Assembly (NCBI GenBank): GCA_035403465.1
Contig: DAONFG010000039.1
Span: 1-29,390, forward strand
Direction of reading: 5' to 3'
DNA: 29,390 nucleotides
DNA from: JAAYBQ01 sp035403465
GTDB taxonomy: Bacteria > Spirochaetota > UBA4802 > UBA5550
The translations under genes and the position numbers were made by a program. Below the pieces are notes generated by a model, which searched no databases, was not told the origin of the DNA, and was given only the letters and a program-made list of their open reading frames with translations. This document shows positions 8,033-16,566 of the stretch, piece by piece. Positions within the stretch are counted from its first letter, which is position 1, and each line of letters begins with the position of its first letter.

Positions 8033-8998
8033 CTACCAGAGAAATTTAAGCGGATTGAGTGTCTGGCCGTGACGCATTAAGGTGTAGTGAAGGTGAGAAC
8101 CTGTTGAACGTCCTGTTGATCCGACAAGGGCGATTTTTTCGTTCTGTTCAACCCATTGACCCGCCTCGACGTGCAGCCTTGAACAGTGAGAGTAGAGCGT
8201 CATGAATCCATCATCGTGTTGTATGGCAATTGTATTGCCAAGCCCGTCGCGCCAGCCGGCAAAGAAAACAAGTCCTTTTCTTGCAGCGCGTATAGGAGTT
8301 CCGTGGGGAGCAGCAATATCAACACCGTTGTGAAACTCACAGCCGCCTCCGCTGAAGGGGTTGACCCGGTCACCGTACATTGATGAATAAAAACCGGTGC
8401 CAAGCGGATCTATGAAAGTCATTTTGTATGAATAAATTTTTTCGATGTCGTTATTAACAATAACAGGGTATGTATCATCGAAGAATGCGATTCTTATGTC
8501 ATCGGGTGAAATAAGCCTTAAGAGCTTAGGCTTGTAATCACCGGATATTTTTTCGGCGTTCAGCAGGCTGGCCATGCGTCCTACGTCAAAGTAATTGTCG
8601 AAGGTGAGGAGTGTGCCGTTCCTGTGTGGGATGATAATTGTTGATCCGGGCACAAGTGTCAGGTCTTTAAGGTGTGGATTTGCAGCTATTAGTGTCTGTA
8701 TGGATAGATTATACCTTTTTTTTATGCCCCAGAGTGTATCGTATTGTGTTACCTTGTATATATCAAGCTTAACACCGGTGTCGTACGGATAATTTTTAAT
8801 AAAACTTATGTAGGCTTCTTCACTGGTAAAGAGCGGGAAACCATCTTTAACCAAGTATGACCGGGGATCGACGGTGATTCTTTTGGTAAAGAAGTATGAT
8901 AGGATATTGCCGAAAAAAATGATAAGGAAAACAGCAAGTACCGTAAAGAAAAAGTATCTCTTTATCAGGTTAAGCTGATATACGGTTGGCATTGTCAT
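8033..8998 (-). CDS. LysM domain M23 metallopeptidase, membrane-anchored
   Basis: Predicted peptidoglycan endopeptidase (321 residues). An N-terminal transmembrane segment (about 14-36) anchors it, probably in the inner membrane with the rest periplasmic. A LysM peptidoglycan-binding module lies at about 82-125 (TQYDTLWGIKKRYNLSIQTL, then VPGSTIIIPH). The C-terminal M23 (lysostaphin/NlpD-type) domain carries the zinc ligands and catalytic residues: H223 and D227 (FHNGVDIAAPHG), H271 (YSHCSRLH) and H302/H304 (TGSHLHY). All are intact, so activity is plausible, unlike regulatory EnvC/NlpD members. Its ATG overlaps the proC stop by four bases (ATGA), showing translational coupling in a minus-strand operon. 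Confidence 0.93.
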   Translation of the reverse strand: MTMPTVYQLNLIKRYFFFTVLAVFLIIFFGNILSYFFTKRITVDPRSYLVKDGFPLFTSEEAYISFIKNYPYDTGVKLDIYKVTQYDTLWGIKKRYNLSIQTLIAANPHLKDLTLVPGSTIIIPHRNGTLLTFDNYFDVGRMASLLNAEKISGDYKPKLLRLISPDDIRIAFFDDTYPVIVNNDIEKIYSYKMTFIDPLGTGFYSSMYGDRVNPFSGGGCEFHNGVDIAAPHGTPIRAARKGLVFFAGWRDGLGNTIAIQHDDGFMTLYSHCSRLHVEAGQWVEQNEKIALVGSTGRSTGSHLHYTLMRHGQTLNPLKFLW

Positions 8999-9801
8999 TT
9001 ATTGCTGTCAAGCTCCCTGGCTTTTTTTGCTGCTGCTTCAATTGCGTCGATTATGATTCCGGAAAATCCTGCTTTTTCAAGGATGTGAATGGCCTCGATT
9101 GTTGTTCCGGCCGGTGAAATAACATTATCACGCATTTTAATCGGATTTTCAATTTTGTCAAGAAACATTTTTGCTGAACCAAAAACTGTCTGGCCTGAAA
9201 GCAGCAGTGCATCATGCCGTGAAATCCCCAGTTTGACAGCTGCATCAGCCATGGCCTGGATGAATGTGAATACATATGCCGGTCCGCTCCCGGATACAGC
9301 GGTCACTGAATTGATCATTTTTTCAGGCATCTGAAGAACAAGCCCGGTAAAACCGAGAAGTTCCTTAACCAGCGAAACATCGCCGGAATCAGTATTGTCA
9401 TCGGGTGATATTACTATCATCCCTGCTCCGGCCATGCATGGAGTATTGGGCATTGAGCGAACTACTTTTTTATCGTGTCCGGTAACCCTCTTAATCGATT
9501 CTATCCTGACACCAGCAGCTGCAGAGAGTATTATTCCACTATATTCTGTCAGTTTTTCGCATACCAGCGGTATAACATCGGGTTTTACACACAGCAGGAT
9601 TACATGTGAAAATTCAGGAAGTTCTTCAATGAACTCGGCATGTCTTATACCTGTTTCACGCTGTAACGCCGCAAGTTTAGTATGATCGGTATCGAAAGCG
9701 AGTATCCTTTCGCTGCCTATACCCCTTGCAATGCCCGCCGCAAGGGCAGAACCCATGTTTCCAGCACCGATAAGACCGACTTTCACATCCTTTATATCCA
9801 T
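8995..9801 (-). CDS. proC: Pyrroline-5-carboxylate reductase
   Basis: Catalyses NAD(P)H-dependent reduction of 1-pyrroline-5-carboxylate to L-proline, the last step of proline biosynthesis. The 268 residues show the Rossmann start (VGLIGAGNMGSALAAGI), the middle motif SMPNTPCMAGAGM, and the family signature SVTAVSGSGPAYVFTFIQAM with the following dimerisation helices (SPAGTTIEAIHILEKAGF). A GGAGTGAGG Shine-Dalgarno stretch sits in the end of yggS, one base of spacing separating the two genes. The yggS-proC pairing is common in bacteria. It overlaps the next gene (M23 peptidase) by four bases. Confidence 0.96.
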   Translation of the reverse strand: MDIKDVKVGLIGAGNMGSALAAGIARGIGSERILAFDTDHTKLAALQRETGIRHAEFIEELPEFSHVILLCVKPDVIPLVCEKLTEYSGIILSAAAGVRIESIKRVTGHDKKVVRSMPNTPCMAGAGMIVISPDDNTDSGDVSLVKELLGFTGLVLQMPEKMINSVTAVSGSGPAYVFTFIQAMADAAVKLGISRHDALLLSGQTVFGSAKMFLDKIENPIKMRDNVISPAGTTIEAIHILEKAGFSGIIIDAIEAAAKKARELDSNK

Positions 9802-9802
9802 G

Positions 9803-10483
9803 TTATATCCTCACTCCGAAAATTGATGAACCAATCCTTAAAATCGTGGAACCCTCTTCAACAGCAATTCTAAAATCACCTGACATTCCCATTGAGACAT
9901 GTCTCATTTTCAGTCCTAATTCCAGGTTAAGCTTCACAAGAACTGCTGATGTTTCACGGAATGCACGCCGTGTTATTGCTGTATCGTCTGTAAGGGGACC
10001 GATTGTCATTACACCCTGAAGTTCAAGGTTTTTCAGTAATACTATATTTTCGGCAAGTTTCAGCGATTCTTCAGGGCTGATTCCGCTTTTTGTATCCTCT
10101 TCATGAGTTTTTATCTGGATCAGAATTTTTTGTATCTTGCCTGATTTTTCAGCTTCTGCATTAAGCGCGCGGGCTGTTGAGATTTTATCGATCGAATGTA
10201 TCATGTCAAAGAGTTTTACTGCATCTGTCGATTTATTTGACTGCAGGTGACCTATCATGTGCATACTGAAAGCACCATGCAGCAGGGGTATTTTGAACTT
10301 TGCCTCCTGTATCCTGTTTTCTCCCAGAATTGTGATCCCTGAATCTATTGCTTCCTGTACATGTGTATGCGGGACTGTTTTGCTGACGGCCAGTATGCTG
10401 ATTTCGTCAGGGTTACGGCCGCAGTGTTGTGCTGCGGTGTAAACATTATCACTGATTTTTTTATATCTTTCTGCTATACTCAT
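9803..10483 (-). CDS. yggS: PLP homeostasis protein, YggS/PLPBP family
   Basis: YggS proteins bind pyridoxal 5'-phosphate and buffer vitamin B6 and amino-acid pools; they have an alanine-racemase-like TIM barrel but no known enzymatic activity. The PLP lysine is in ILAVSKTVP. Other signatures are GENRIQEAKFK, HMIGHLQSNK, LQGVMTIGPL and MRHVSMGMSGDF with RIGSSIFG at the end. I chose the ATG at 10483 (226 residues) because family members begin MSIAERY-like and a GGTGG sequence lies just upstream. The in-frame ATG at 10522 adds 13 unconserved residues without an SD. It precedes proC by one base. About 70 bases separate this start from the radical SAM gene upstream in the operon. Confidence 0.94.
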   Translation of the reverse strand: MSIAERYKKISDNVYTAAQHCGRNPDEISILAVSKTVPHTHVQEAIDSGITILGENRIQEAKFKIPLLHGAFSMHMIGHLQSNKSTDAVKLFDMIHSIDKISTARALNAEAEKSGKIQKILIQIKTHEEDTKSGISPEESLKLAENIVLLKNLELQGVMTIGPLTDDTAITRRAFRETSAVLVKLNLELGLKMRHVSMGMSGDFRIAVEEGSTILRIGSSIFGVRI

Positions 10484-10551
10484 ATCCACCGGTTTCACAC
10501 TGCGCCGCATCAAGCATGGCATTTATATATTTTAAATAAAACAGATCGCAG

Positions 10552-12171
10552 TCAAGATTTTAATTTTTTATAAAGGTGCGACACATCAGTATTCATGGGA
10601 TTGAGTCTGAATGCCTCGGATGCTGATTCAAGTGCGTTTTTTTTGTCGCCGATGATCCGGTAAACCTGTGCAAGCCTGTACCATACTTCATAGTTTCCCG
10701 GAATAAGCTCAGATGCCTTTTTTAAAACGGCAGAGGACTGCAGGGGTGATATATGTTCTAATGATTCCGATAACCTGAGGTATCCCCAGATATTTTCAGG
10801 GAATGCATCAATTATACGTTTATAGCAGGCTGATGCTTTTTCCAGGCTGCTGCTGTCCTGCCATATGTCACCCTCGATGATGTCGTTCATCCAGCAGTTA
10901 TCGCCGGTTTTAATCCTGTGTTTTTTTACATCCGGAGGTTTATATGCCGCCTTGACGGATATGCGGTTATTTTCATGCAGGATTTTTTCTATTGCCCCTG
11001 AAGTTTTAGAGGTATCATGCAGGTAGATCCCGGAATCAGCAGAATCAAACCATGCGCTGTCCTCAATAAGTCCCTTTCCCCGGTCATCTGTATAAATGGC
11101 AGTGCCCGGATAATATGCAACCGGGGACACTATCGAATCATGGGGCAGGGTCTCTTTTATGAGACTGATAGTATCATTGATGTCTGAACCGGTTTCATCA
11201 TGCATCCCTGCCATTAGAAAAAAAGAAAGATATACACCTGTCTCCCGGGTGATCTTTGCCGCCCGGATAATCATCTCGCGTGTTGTGGCCTTGTCATAGG
11301 CCCTGAGTATACGCTCTGAACCGGACTCAACTCCGTATTGAATATGCTCAAGCCCGGCCTGTTTCATGGCAATGAGCATCTCTTCGTCTATGGTATCAAC
11401 ACGTGCCTGGCAGTTCCACATCATATATAGGCGGCTTTCATCGAGCATGCGGCAGAATTCAAGAACCCTTTTTTTATTGATGGTGAAGTTGTCGTCCCGG
11501 ATTGAGAAGTAAATGATGCCGTATTTTTCTCTCAGGTGAATCAGTTCATTAATAATGCTTTCACTGCTGCGCATGGACACCTTGCGTTTCCAGAATGCCG
11601 GTGACGAGCAGTAAGTGCAGCTGTTGGGGCAGCCCCTTGAGGTTATGATGTATTTAAACTGTTCGTTCGCGTTTACACCGATGGTTATTCCGTGAAAAAG
11701 AGATGGGAAGGGCAGTGAGTCAATGTCGGTAATCCTGTCTCCGGTTATTATTTTTTTTGCGCTGCCTGTATTGTTCAGTAGTGATGAAATGGCAAGCTCC
11801 CCTTCACCCTTGATTATAAAATCAATTTCAGGGTACCTGTCTGCTATTTCATCAGAGAGGAACGTTGGATGCTGGCCGCCGGCAATAATGGTAATGCGCG
11901 GGTTGCGTTTTTTCAGTTCGCGGATATACTTTAATGATTCATAGCGGTTGAATGAGAAGATTGAAACAGCTGCAACATCAGCATTCTGATCGATGGTGAG
12001 TTCAACAGCTTTTTTGTAACCGTATGACGAAAAATTAGCAAGAGTGACTACGTGGCCCCGGGATTCAAGGTATGCGGCTATGGAGGTGATCCCATAGGGC
12101 ATCAGTGATATGTAGTAGTCATTCCTGTCGCTGTAATTGCACAGGTAAACACAGATTATTTTCATTTGCAT
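10552..12171 (-). CDS. B12-type radical SAM protein with C-terminal TPR repeats
   Basis: A 539-residue protein of the COG1032 type. Residues 1-135 form a cobalamin-binding-like Rossmann domain (MPYGITSIAAYLESRGHVV, AGGQHPTFLSDEIADRYPEI, KGEGE). The radical SAM core has the iron-sulfur motif CPNSCTYC (C181, C185, C188), then FSIRDDNFTINKKR and QYGVESGSERILRAYDK. About 430-539 contains TPR-like helical repeats (ASACYKRIIDAFPENIWGYL; YEVWYRLAQVYRIIGDKKNA). The substrate is unknown; relatives methylate or rearrange lipids, cofactors and peptides. Its start lies inside the end of the M15 peptidase gene (10-base overlap), so an envelope-related substrate is a reasonable inference but unproven. Confidence 0.9.
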   Translation of the reverse strand: MQMKIICVYLCNYSDRNDYYISLMPYGITSIAAYLESRGHVVTLANFSSYGYKKAVELTIDQNADVAAVSIFSFNRYESLKYIRELKKRNPRITIIAGGQHPTFLSDEIADRYPEIDFIIKGEGELAISSLLNNTGSAKKIITGDRITDIDSLPFPSLFHGITIGVNANEQFKYIITSRGCPNSCTYCSSPAFWKRKVSMRSSESIINELIHLREKYGIIYFSIRDDNFTINKKRVLEFCRMLDESRLYMMWNCQARVDTIDEEMLIAMKQAGLEHIQYGVESGSERILRAYDKATTREMIIRAAKITRETGVYLSFFLMAGMHDETGSDINDTISLIKETLPHDSIVSPVAYYPGTAIYTDDRGKGLIEDSAWFDSADSGIYLHDTSKTSGAIEKILHENNRISVKAAYKPPDVKKHRIKTGDNCWMNDIIEGDIWQDSSSLEKASACYKRIIDAFPENIWGYLRLSESLEHISPLQSSAVLKKASELIPGNYEVWYRLAQVYRIIGDKKNALESASEAFRLNPMNTDVSHLYKKLKS

Positions 12172-12929
12172 TCAGGATTGATCGTGTTTACATATTCAGG
12201 CGCGAGTTTACCTGCATCAGACGATCCCAGGAACATCCCCTCTCCGGAAAACTTTAGAGGGTCTTCTTCATAAAGGGTATTCCAGTCTTTAAGAAACTGT
12301 TTTGCAAGGGGGAGATAAGACCAGTGCCATTTTTCTTCAAGATACCCTGACAAGCGTCCCGCAGTGTACGGCTGGCCGAACCCGTAAGAAGGCGCATGTA
12401 CACAGAGCCAGTCATAAATAATTTTACCTTCACCTTTTGTGAAGTAGTCATTGTTAAGCACGTTGATGTCGAAGTCTGTTCCCCAGTGGTGACGTGATGT
12501 TCCTGGCATCGAGGAGTATTTGAGAATCGCAGTAGCCCGATCAACAGGGTCCTTTATTTTAAGGATTTTTGCGGTTCCGGTAACCTTTCTTTTACCGGAC
12601 CATTTTTCGTCCCATATTTTTTTCTGCAGGCTGAAGTTCCGGGTGGAGCTTATGATGAAGATCTTGATTTTGGGATTATCTTTCCTGAAGTCTTTCAGCA
12701 TGGCTGATAGTGTATCAGCTGCCTCAATTCTGAGGTAGTGTTCTGTTCCCGTGCATGGGATATCGGTTTTTTTCAGGTTCACAAATAATTTGTGATCAAG
12801 CGGATTAAATCTGCCTGTCACATAATTGAAAACAGGAATCAAATAGATTCCTGTTTCTTCAGACATTAATGATGTACCCGTTAAAATCAATACTGCGGGT
12901 AGTAAGTGCTTTAAAAGAGTTTTAAACAA
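12162..12929 (-). CDS. M15 family D-alanyl-D-alanine carboxypeptidase-like protein
   Basis: Predicted periplasmic zinc peptidase acting on peptidoglycan stem peptides (VanY/M15B type), 255 residues. Residues 1-23 form a signal peptide (MFKTLLKHLLPAVLILTGTS). Core motifs are SSTRNFSLQKKIWDEKW, SRHHWGTDFDIN with H147 and D154 as zinc ligands, and LEEKWHWSYLP providing the catalytic Glu and the third zinc His. All expected ligands are present. The start codon is TTG, chosen because AAGGA lies seven bases upstream and the signal peptide begins there; no ATG fits. It follows the small membrane-protein gene by 18 bases and overlaps the radical SAM gene. Confidence 0.9.
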   Translation of the reverse strand: MFKTLLKHLLPAVLILTGTSLMSEETGIYLIPVFNYVTGRFNPLDHKLFVNLKKTDIPCTGTEHYLRIEAADTLSAMLKDFRKDNPKIKIFIISSTRNFSLQKKIWDEKWSGKRKVTGTAKILKIKDPVDRATAILKYSSMPGTSRHHWGTDFDINVLNNDYFTKGEGKIIYDWLCVHAPSYGFGQPYTAGRLSGYLEEKWHWSYLPLAKQFLKDWNTLYEEDPLKFSGEGMFLGSSDAGKLAPEYVNTINPECK

Positions 12930-12947
12930 ATAATTATCCTTGGATAA

Positions 12948-13127
12948 TCAGTGTCCCATCTGACTCGTTGCCGGGGGATAAGTTCCTTTTTTTCTTCTAT
13001 AAATTGCAATTCCGAATCTGATACAGCCGGCAAGGCAGACAAAGCCTACGAGTACACTGGCGATAACTATTGTGTTTCTGACCAGCAAATGGTATTCCCT
13101 CATGAAATCTACGATGGCCCTATCCAT
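12948..13127 (-). CDS. Small single-pass membrane protein, unknown
   Basis: A 59-residue ORF, first gene of the minus-strand envelope operon. It begins MDRAIVDFMREYHLLVRNTI, has one strong transmembrane helix (about residues 19-41, containing two Cys), then a positively charged stop-transfer sequence (YRRKKG) and a short tail. A GAGG Shine-Dalgarno sequence is six bases upstream of the ATG, and a good promoter sits about 40 bases further up. I recognise no family. The polarity suggests N-out/C-in topology. Position at the operon head, before an exported carboxypeptidase-like enzyme, suggests a role at the inner membrane. Confidence 0.72.
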   Translation of the reverse strand: MDRAIVDFMREYHLLVRNTIVIASVLVGFVCLAGCIRFGIAIYRRKKGTYPPATSQMGH

Positions 13128-13165
13128 TTAATACCTCATAAATTTGAAAATTTTGTATTTTTTTT

Positions 13166-13193
13166 ATGATAACAGTGCGATCAATAATGTCAA
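13166..13193 (-). promoter_or_regulatory. Sigma-70-type promoter of the envelope/proC operon
   Basis: Read on the minus strand: -35 TTGACA (13193-13188, perfect), 16-base spacer, -10 TATCAT (13171-13166, five of six). Transcription should start near 13159, leaving a ~30-base leader with the SD of the 59-residue gene. No other comparable promoter was seen between the genes down to 7799, so this may drive the whole set. Confidence 0.75.
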
Positions 13194-13355
13194 TATTAAT
13201 TCCATGATCAGGGTGAAATAATCAGTTTTTTGTATTCCTTTTAATCCGGCATGAGGTATCGGTTTTTTACCCGCAGGTTATAATTTAGGGGATAAATAAG
13301 GTGACAGGCGCACGGCACACGTAGTATCAGTTATGCTGAATTTTGGAGGAATCAG

Positions 13356-14066
13356 ATGATCAGAATCGGGCTTACGACTTCTTGCGGAAAAATTGACGGG
13401 CAGCTTTCATCCTATATTTCACTCGATTATGTTAATGCAATTATTGAAAAGAATGCAGTTCCCGTACTAATACCTGTTACTGACAATTTCAGGGTAATTG
13501 ACTATTTTCTTGAAAATGTAGATGGTATCCTGCTCACAGGAGGTGAGGATATTGATCCTCTCCTTTATAACGAGGTGAATTCAGGCCTTTCGATTGATAT
13601 CTGCAGGGAGAGGGACAGGGCCGAAATGTATATTATTGAACAATCGCTGAAATATGGGTACCCCATACTCGGAATATGCAGGGGATTACAGATACTGAAT
13701 GTTTTTTTCGGCGGAACTCTATACCAGGATATCCCGGGCCAGTACAGGGGTTCGATTGAGCATGTACATACAATGACAGAGAGAGAGGCGCTGCATCATG
13801 AAATCAAATTGAGTCCGGATTCATACATAGGGAGAATTTTTGGCCATGGTAGAGCCATGGTGAATTCAAGGCATCACCAGGGTGTTAAGAAGCTGGGCGA
13901 AGGGCTCATTGTATCTGCATCTGCCGATGACGGAATAATTGAAGCGTTTGAGGATACCAGCAGGGGGATTGTTGCCGTGCAGTGGCATCCGGAGAATATA
14001 ACCGGGGTGAGTGCAGGGTGCAGCAGTCTTTTCGGGGATCTGGTGGACCGTGCGTGCATCAGTTAG
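13356..14066 (+). CDS. Class I glutamine amidotransferase-like hydrolase (peptidase C26)
   Basis: A gamma-glutamyl hydrolase of the PuuD/C26 type (236 residues). The catalytic Cys is in ILGICRGLQILNVF (nucleophile elbow), the catalytic His-Glu in VAVQWHPE. The oxyanion region LLTGGEDIDPLLY and the substrate loop NSRHHQGVKKLGEG are as in gamma-glutamyl-GABA hydrolases. GGAGGA (13345-13350) precedes the ATG. A TATAAT at 13279-13284 could be its -10, though the -35 is poor. Family members cleave gamma-glutamyl amides; the real substrate here is not determined. Because a RimK-type glutamate ligase lies 1 kb downstream, it might remove or trim a gamma-glutamyl product. That is inference, and the 205-base gap to the next gene leaves co-transcription open. 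Confidence 0.9.
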   Translation: MIRIGLTTSCGKIDGQLSSYISLDYVNAIIEKNAVPVLIPVTDNFRVIDYFLENVDGILLTGGEDIDPLLYNEVNSGLSIDICRERDRAEMYIIEQSLKYGYPILGICRGLQILNVFFGGTLYQDIPGQYRGSIEHVHTMTEREALHHEIKLSPDSYIGRIFGHGRAMVNSRHHQGVKKLGEGLIVSASADDGIIEAFEDTSRGIVAVQWHPENITGVSAGCSSLFGDLVDRACIS

Positions 14067-14271
14067 TTTTATTTAAAACGCCATGAGATTTTTTTCAATA
14101 ATATTTTTTAAAAGTATATCCATCGTGTATATTAATCTTGTGATTATTTCCGGATTTATTATCCCGGATAATTGAAGTTAAATGTTGAATATAAGAAAGG
14201 AAAATTTCTTTGAGTATAATAAACTGCATCTGCATAAAATACTGCTTTGACAGATTCTGTCTGGAAGTAAT

Positions 14272-14997
14272 ATGAAGGAGAGGATAAGCTTTACCCGCAA
14301 CAGGAGTAGTGTAAAGATTCATGCTCAACCCGATGATTCCTCATGCGGACCCACATGCCTTCACGCGATATACAGGTTTTATAAAGACAGCATAGCGCTG
14401 GATCGGGTGATACGCGAAGTGAAAACACTTGAAGGCGGGGGGACACTTGCCGTGTTCCTGGGTTGCCATGCGCTCAAACGCGGGTACAGGGCTACGATAT
14501 ACACACTTAACCTGCATGTATTTGACCCGACATGGTTTGAAAAAACGAAAGATTTTATGGTTGAACGGCTGAAGTTAAGGTCACTTGCCAAGAAAGATCC
14601 CAAACTCAGCGCTGCAGTTGAAGGCTATGTTGAGTTCCTGGAAAACGGCGGCGAGATCAGGTTCAGGGATATGTCAAATACCATAATCAGGAAATATCTC
14701 GATAAAAATATCCCTGTAATTTCCGGCTTGAGTTCAACCTTTCTCTACAGGGCTATGCGCGAGGTAGGTGAGACCAATAGTGAGGATGATGTGGCCGGGG
14801 ACCCTGCAGGTCACTTTGTGGTGCTTGTCCGGTACGACAGGGTAAAGAAAAGGATACTCCTTGCTGATCCTTACGAGGCTAATCCTTTAAACAAAGAGCA
14901 TTATTATTACATCGGTTCGGGAAGACTGATCAATTCTATACTGCTTGGTATAGTTACTTATGATTCAAACCTGCTTATTATTGAACCGGGGAATTAA
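14272..14997 (+). CDS. C39-like cysteine peptidase (DUF3335-type), no GNAT domain
   Basis: A 241-residue papain-fold protein resembling the C39-like family that accompanies RimK-type ligases. Q19 (oxyanion), C25 (DDSSCGPTCLHAIYRFY), H181 (DPAGHFVVLVRYD) and D199 (LLADPYEANPL) make a complete catalytic set. As I recall the family, this domain is often fused to an N-terminal GNAT acetyltransferase; here the protein is the peptidase domain alone. No signal peptide or membrane segment, so it acts in the cytoplasm. It is followed after 17 bases by the RimK-like gene, so the two are one unit. The upstream sequence GGAAG gives a modest SD. Function in processing or transfer of the ligase product is inferred. 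Confidence 0.85.
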   Translation: MKERISFTRNRSSVKIHAQPDDSSCGPTCLHAIYRFYKDSIALDRVIREVKTLEGGGTLAVFLGCHALKRGYRATIYTLNLHVFDPTWFEKTKDFMVERLKLRSLAKKDPKLSAAVEGYVEFLENGGEIRFRDMSNTIIRKYLDKNIPVISGLSSTFLYRAMREVGETNSEDDVAGDPAGHFVVLVRYDRVKKRILLADPYEANPLNKEHYYYIGSGRLINSILLGIVTYDSNLLIIEPGN

Positions 14998-15014
14998 ATT
15001 TATGGCGGCATATA

Positions 15015-16490
15015 ATGGCTAATTACATTGTGGTCAACAACAGGAAGAACTGGAAGTTCAACATACCTGGTGTGGATGTTATATCTGCGCGCGATTATCT
15101 CCTTGAAGAGGAGTTCATCAAAAAGAGAGGGGCAAAGGTGTTCAACCTCTGCAGGTCATACAGGTACCAGTCTACGGGGTATTATGTTTCGCTGCTTGCT
15201 TCGGCCAGGGGGCACAGGGCGTTCCCTGATATAAACGCCATTCAGGAGATGAAGGCGCCCCACGTGATCAGGGTCCTGGCAGAGGACCTGGACGGTGTTA
15301 TTCAGAAGAACCTTGTACACATACAGTCAGATACTTTTATAATGAGTATTTATTTCGGTAAGAATATCTCGAAGAAGTATGACAGGCTGAGCCTGCAGAT
15401 ATATAACCTGTTCCAGGCACCGCTCCTGCGCGTGTTTTTTTCCAAGAAGGGGGACAAATGGAGGATACAGAACATCCAGCTGATTTCGGCAAATGACATA
15501 CCCCCTGAACATCATGACTATGTAATCGATTTCGCAACGCAATATTTTTCCAGGAACATTTCACGCGTTAAACGCAAAGCGAATGCTCCCTACGATATGG
15601 CCATATTGATGAACAGTGAAGAGAAAACTCCGCCGTCTAACAAAAAGGCCATAGAAAAGTTTATGCGTGCCGGTGAAAAAGCCGGGTTCAACATGGAGAT
15701 CATTGACAAGGATGACATGCACAGGCTGGCCGAGTTCGACGCGCTCTTTATCAGGGATACTACCAGCGTTAACCACTATACATTCAGGTTCGCGCAGCGG
15801 GCCGAGGCTGAGGGTCTTGTGGTGATCGATGATCCTGAATCGATTATAAGGTGCACAAACAAAGTCTACCTTGCCGAGCTGATGAACCATTACCATCTTC
15901 CTGCTCCTAAAACTATGGTAATAAGCAGGGATACGCTTGAGTCTGTTGTGAAATGTATGGAGCTCCCGCTGATATTAAAGCAGCCTGACAGTTCATACTC
16001 GCAGGGTGTGCTGAAGGTTGAATCGCGCGATGAGTATATTGAAAAGGTGCTTTCGCTCCTGGATAAGTCAGACCTTGTTATAGCGCAGGAGTTTATGAAG
16101 ACAGATTATGACTGGCGTGTAGGTATAATCAACGGTGAACCGATTTTCGCAAGCAGGTATTACATGGCCGAGAACCACTGGCAGGTTATTAACTGGGAGA
16201 AAAAGAAAAAATCACACCATCGTGAGGGACGTGCCGAGACAGTGAGTGTCGCAGACGCTCCGCATAAAGTAATTGAGACTGCACTTAAAGCCGCAAAATA
16301 CATAGGCAGGGGATTGTACGGTGTTGACCTTAAAATGGTAAATGGTAAATGTTATGTGATTGAGGTTAATGATAATCCAAGTATTGACTGCGGGCATGAG
16401 GATACCGTGTTGAAGGATGAACTCTATCTGAAAATAATGCAGGTTTTTTACGACAGGGTACGGGAATACAAAGAGAACAACGGGGATTAG
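15015..16490 (+). CDS. RimK-family ATP-grasp ligase with N-terminal RLAN domain
   Basis: A 491-residue amide/peptide ligase candidate. Residues 1 to about 155 match the RimK-like ATP-grasp N-terminal region (YIVVNNRKNWKFNIPGVDVI, LCRSYRYQSTGYYVSLLA). The ATP-grasp core (about 200-480) shows LFIRDTTSVNHYTFRFAQRA, LPLILKQPDSSYSQG (ATP lysine), DWRVGIINGEP and the magnesium-binding end GVDLKMVNGKCYVIEVNDNP. ATP-grasp RimK enzymes join an amino acid, typically L-glutamate, to a carboxylate through an acyl-phosphate. Substrates of RLAN-type members are unknown to me. It is coupled to the C39-like peptidase gene. Codon use looks richer in GC than the neighbouring ATP synthase region. Confidence 0.9.
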   Translation: MANYIVVNNRKNWKFNIPGVDVISARDYLLEEEFIKKRGAKVFNLCRSYRYQSTGYYVSLLASARGHRAFPDINAIQEMKAPHVIRVLAEDLDGVIQKNLVHIQSDTFIMSIYFGKNISKKYDRLSLQIYNLFQAPLLRVFFSKKGDKWRIQNIQLISANDIPPEHHDYVIDFATQYFSRNISRVKRKANAPYDMAILMNSEEKTPPSNKKAIEKFMRAGEKAGFNMEIIDKDDMHRLAEFDALFIRDTTSVNHYTFRFAQRAEAEGLVVIDDPESIIRCTNKVYLAELMNHYHLPAPKTMVISRDTLESVVKCMELPLILKQPDSSYSQGVLKVESRDEYIEKVLSLLDKSDLVIAQEFMKTDYDWRVGIINGEPIFASRYYMAENHWQVINWEKKKKSHHREGRAETVSVADAPHKVIETALKAAKYIGRGLYGVDLKMVNGKCYVIEVNDNPSIDCGHEDTVLKDELYLKIMQVFYDRVREYKENNGD

Positions 16491-16566
16491 AATAAACCAA
16501 ACCTTAAAAAGGATTACTGTTGCACATTAAAAATGACAAATGCAGTCATAATTTATTTATCGTTCA

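Noticed and set aside
14249..14261. Palindrome GACAGATTCTGTC before the C39-like gene, considered as a LexA-type operator
   Set aside because: Short, single copy, and its half-sites do not match a LexA consensus I can name.
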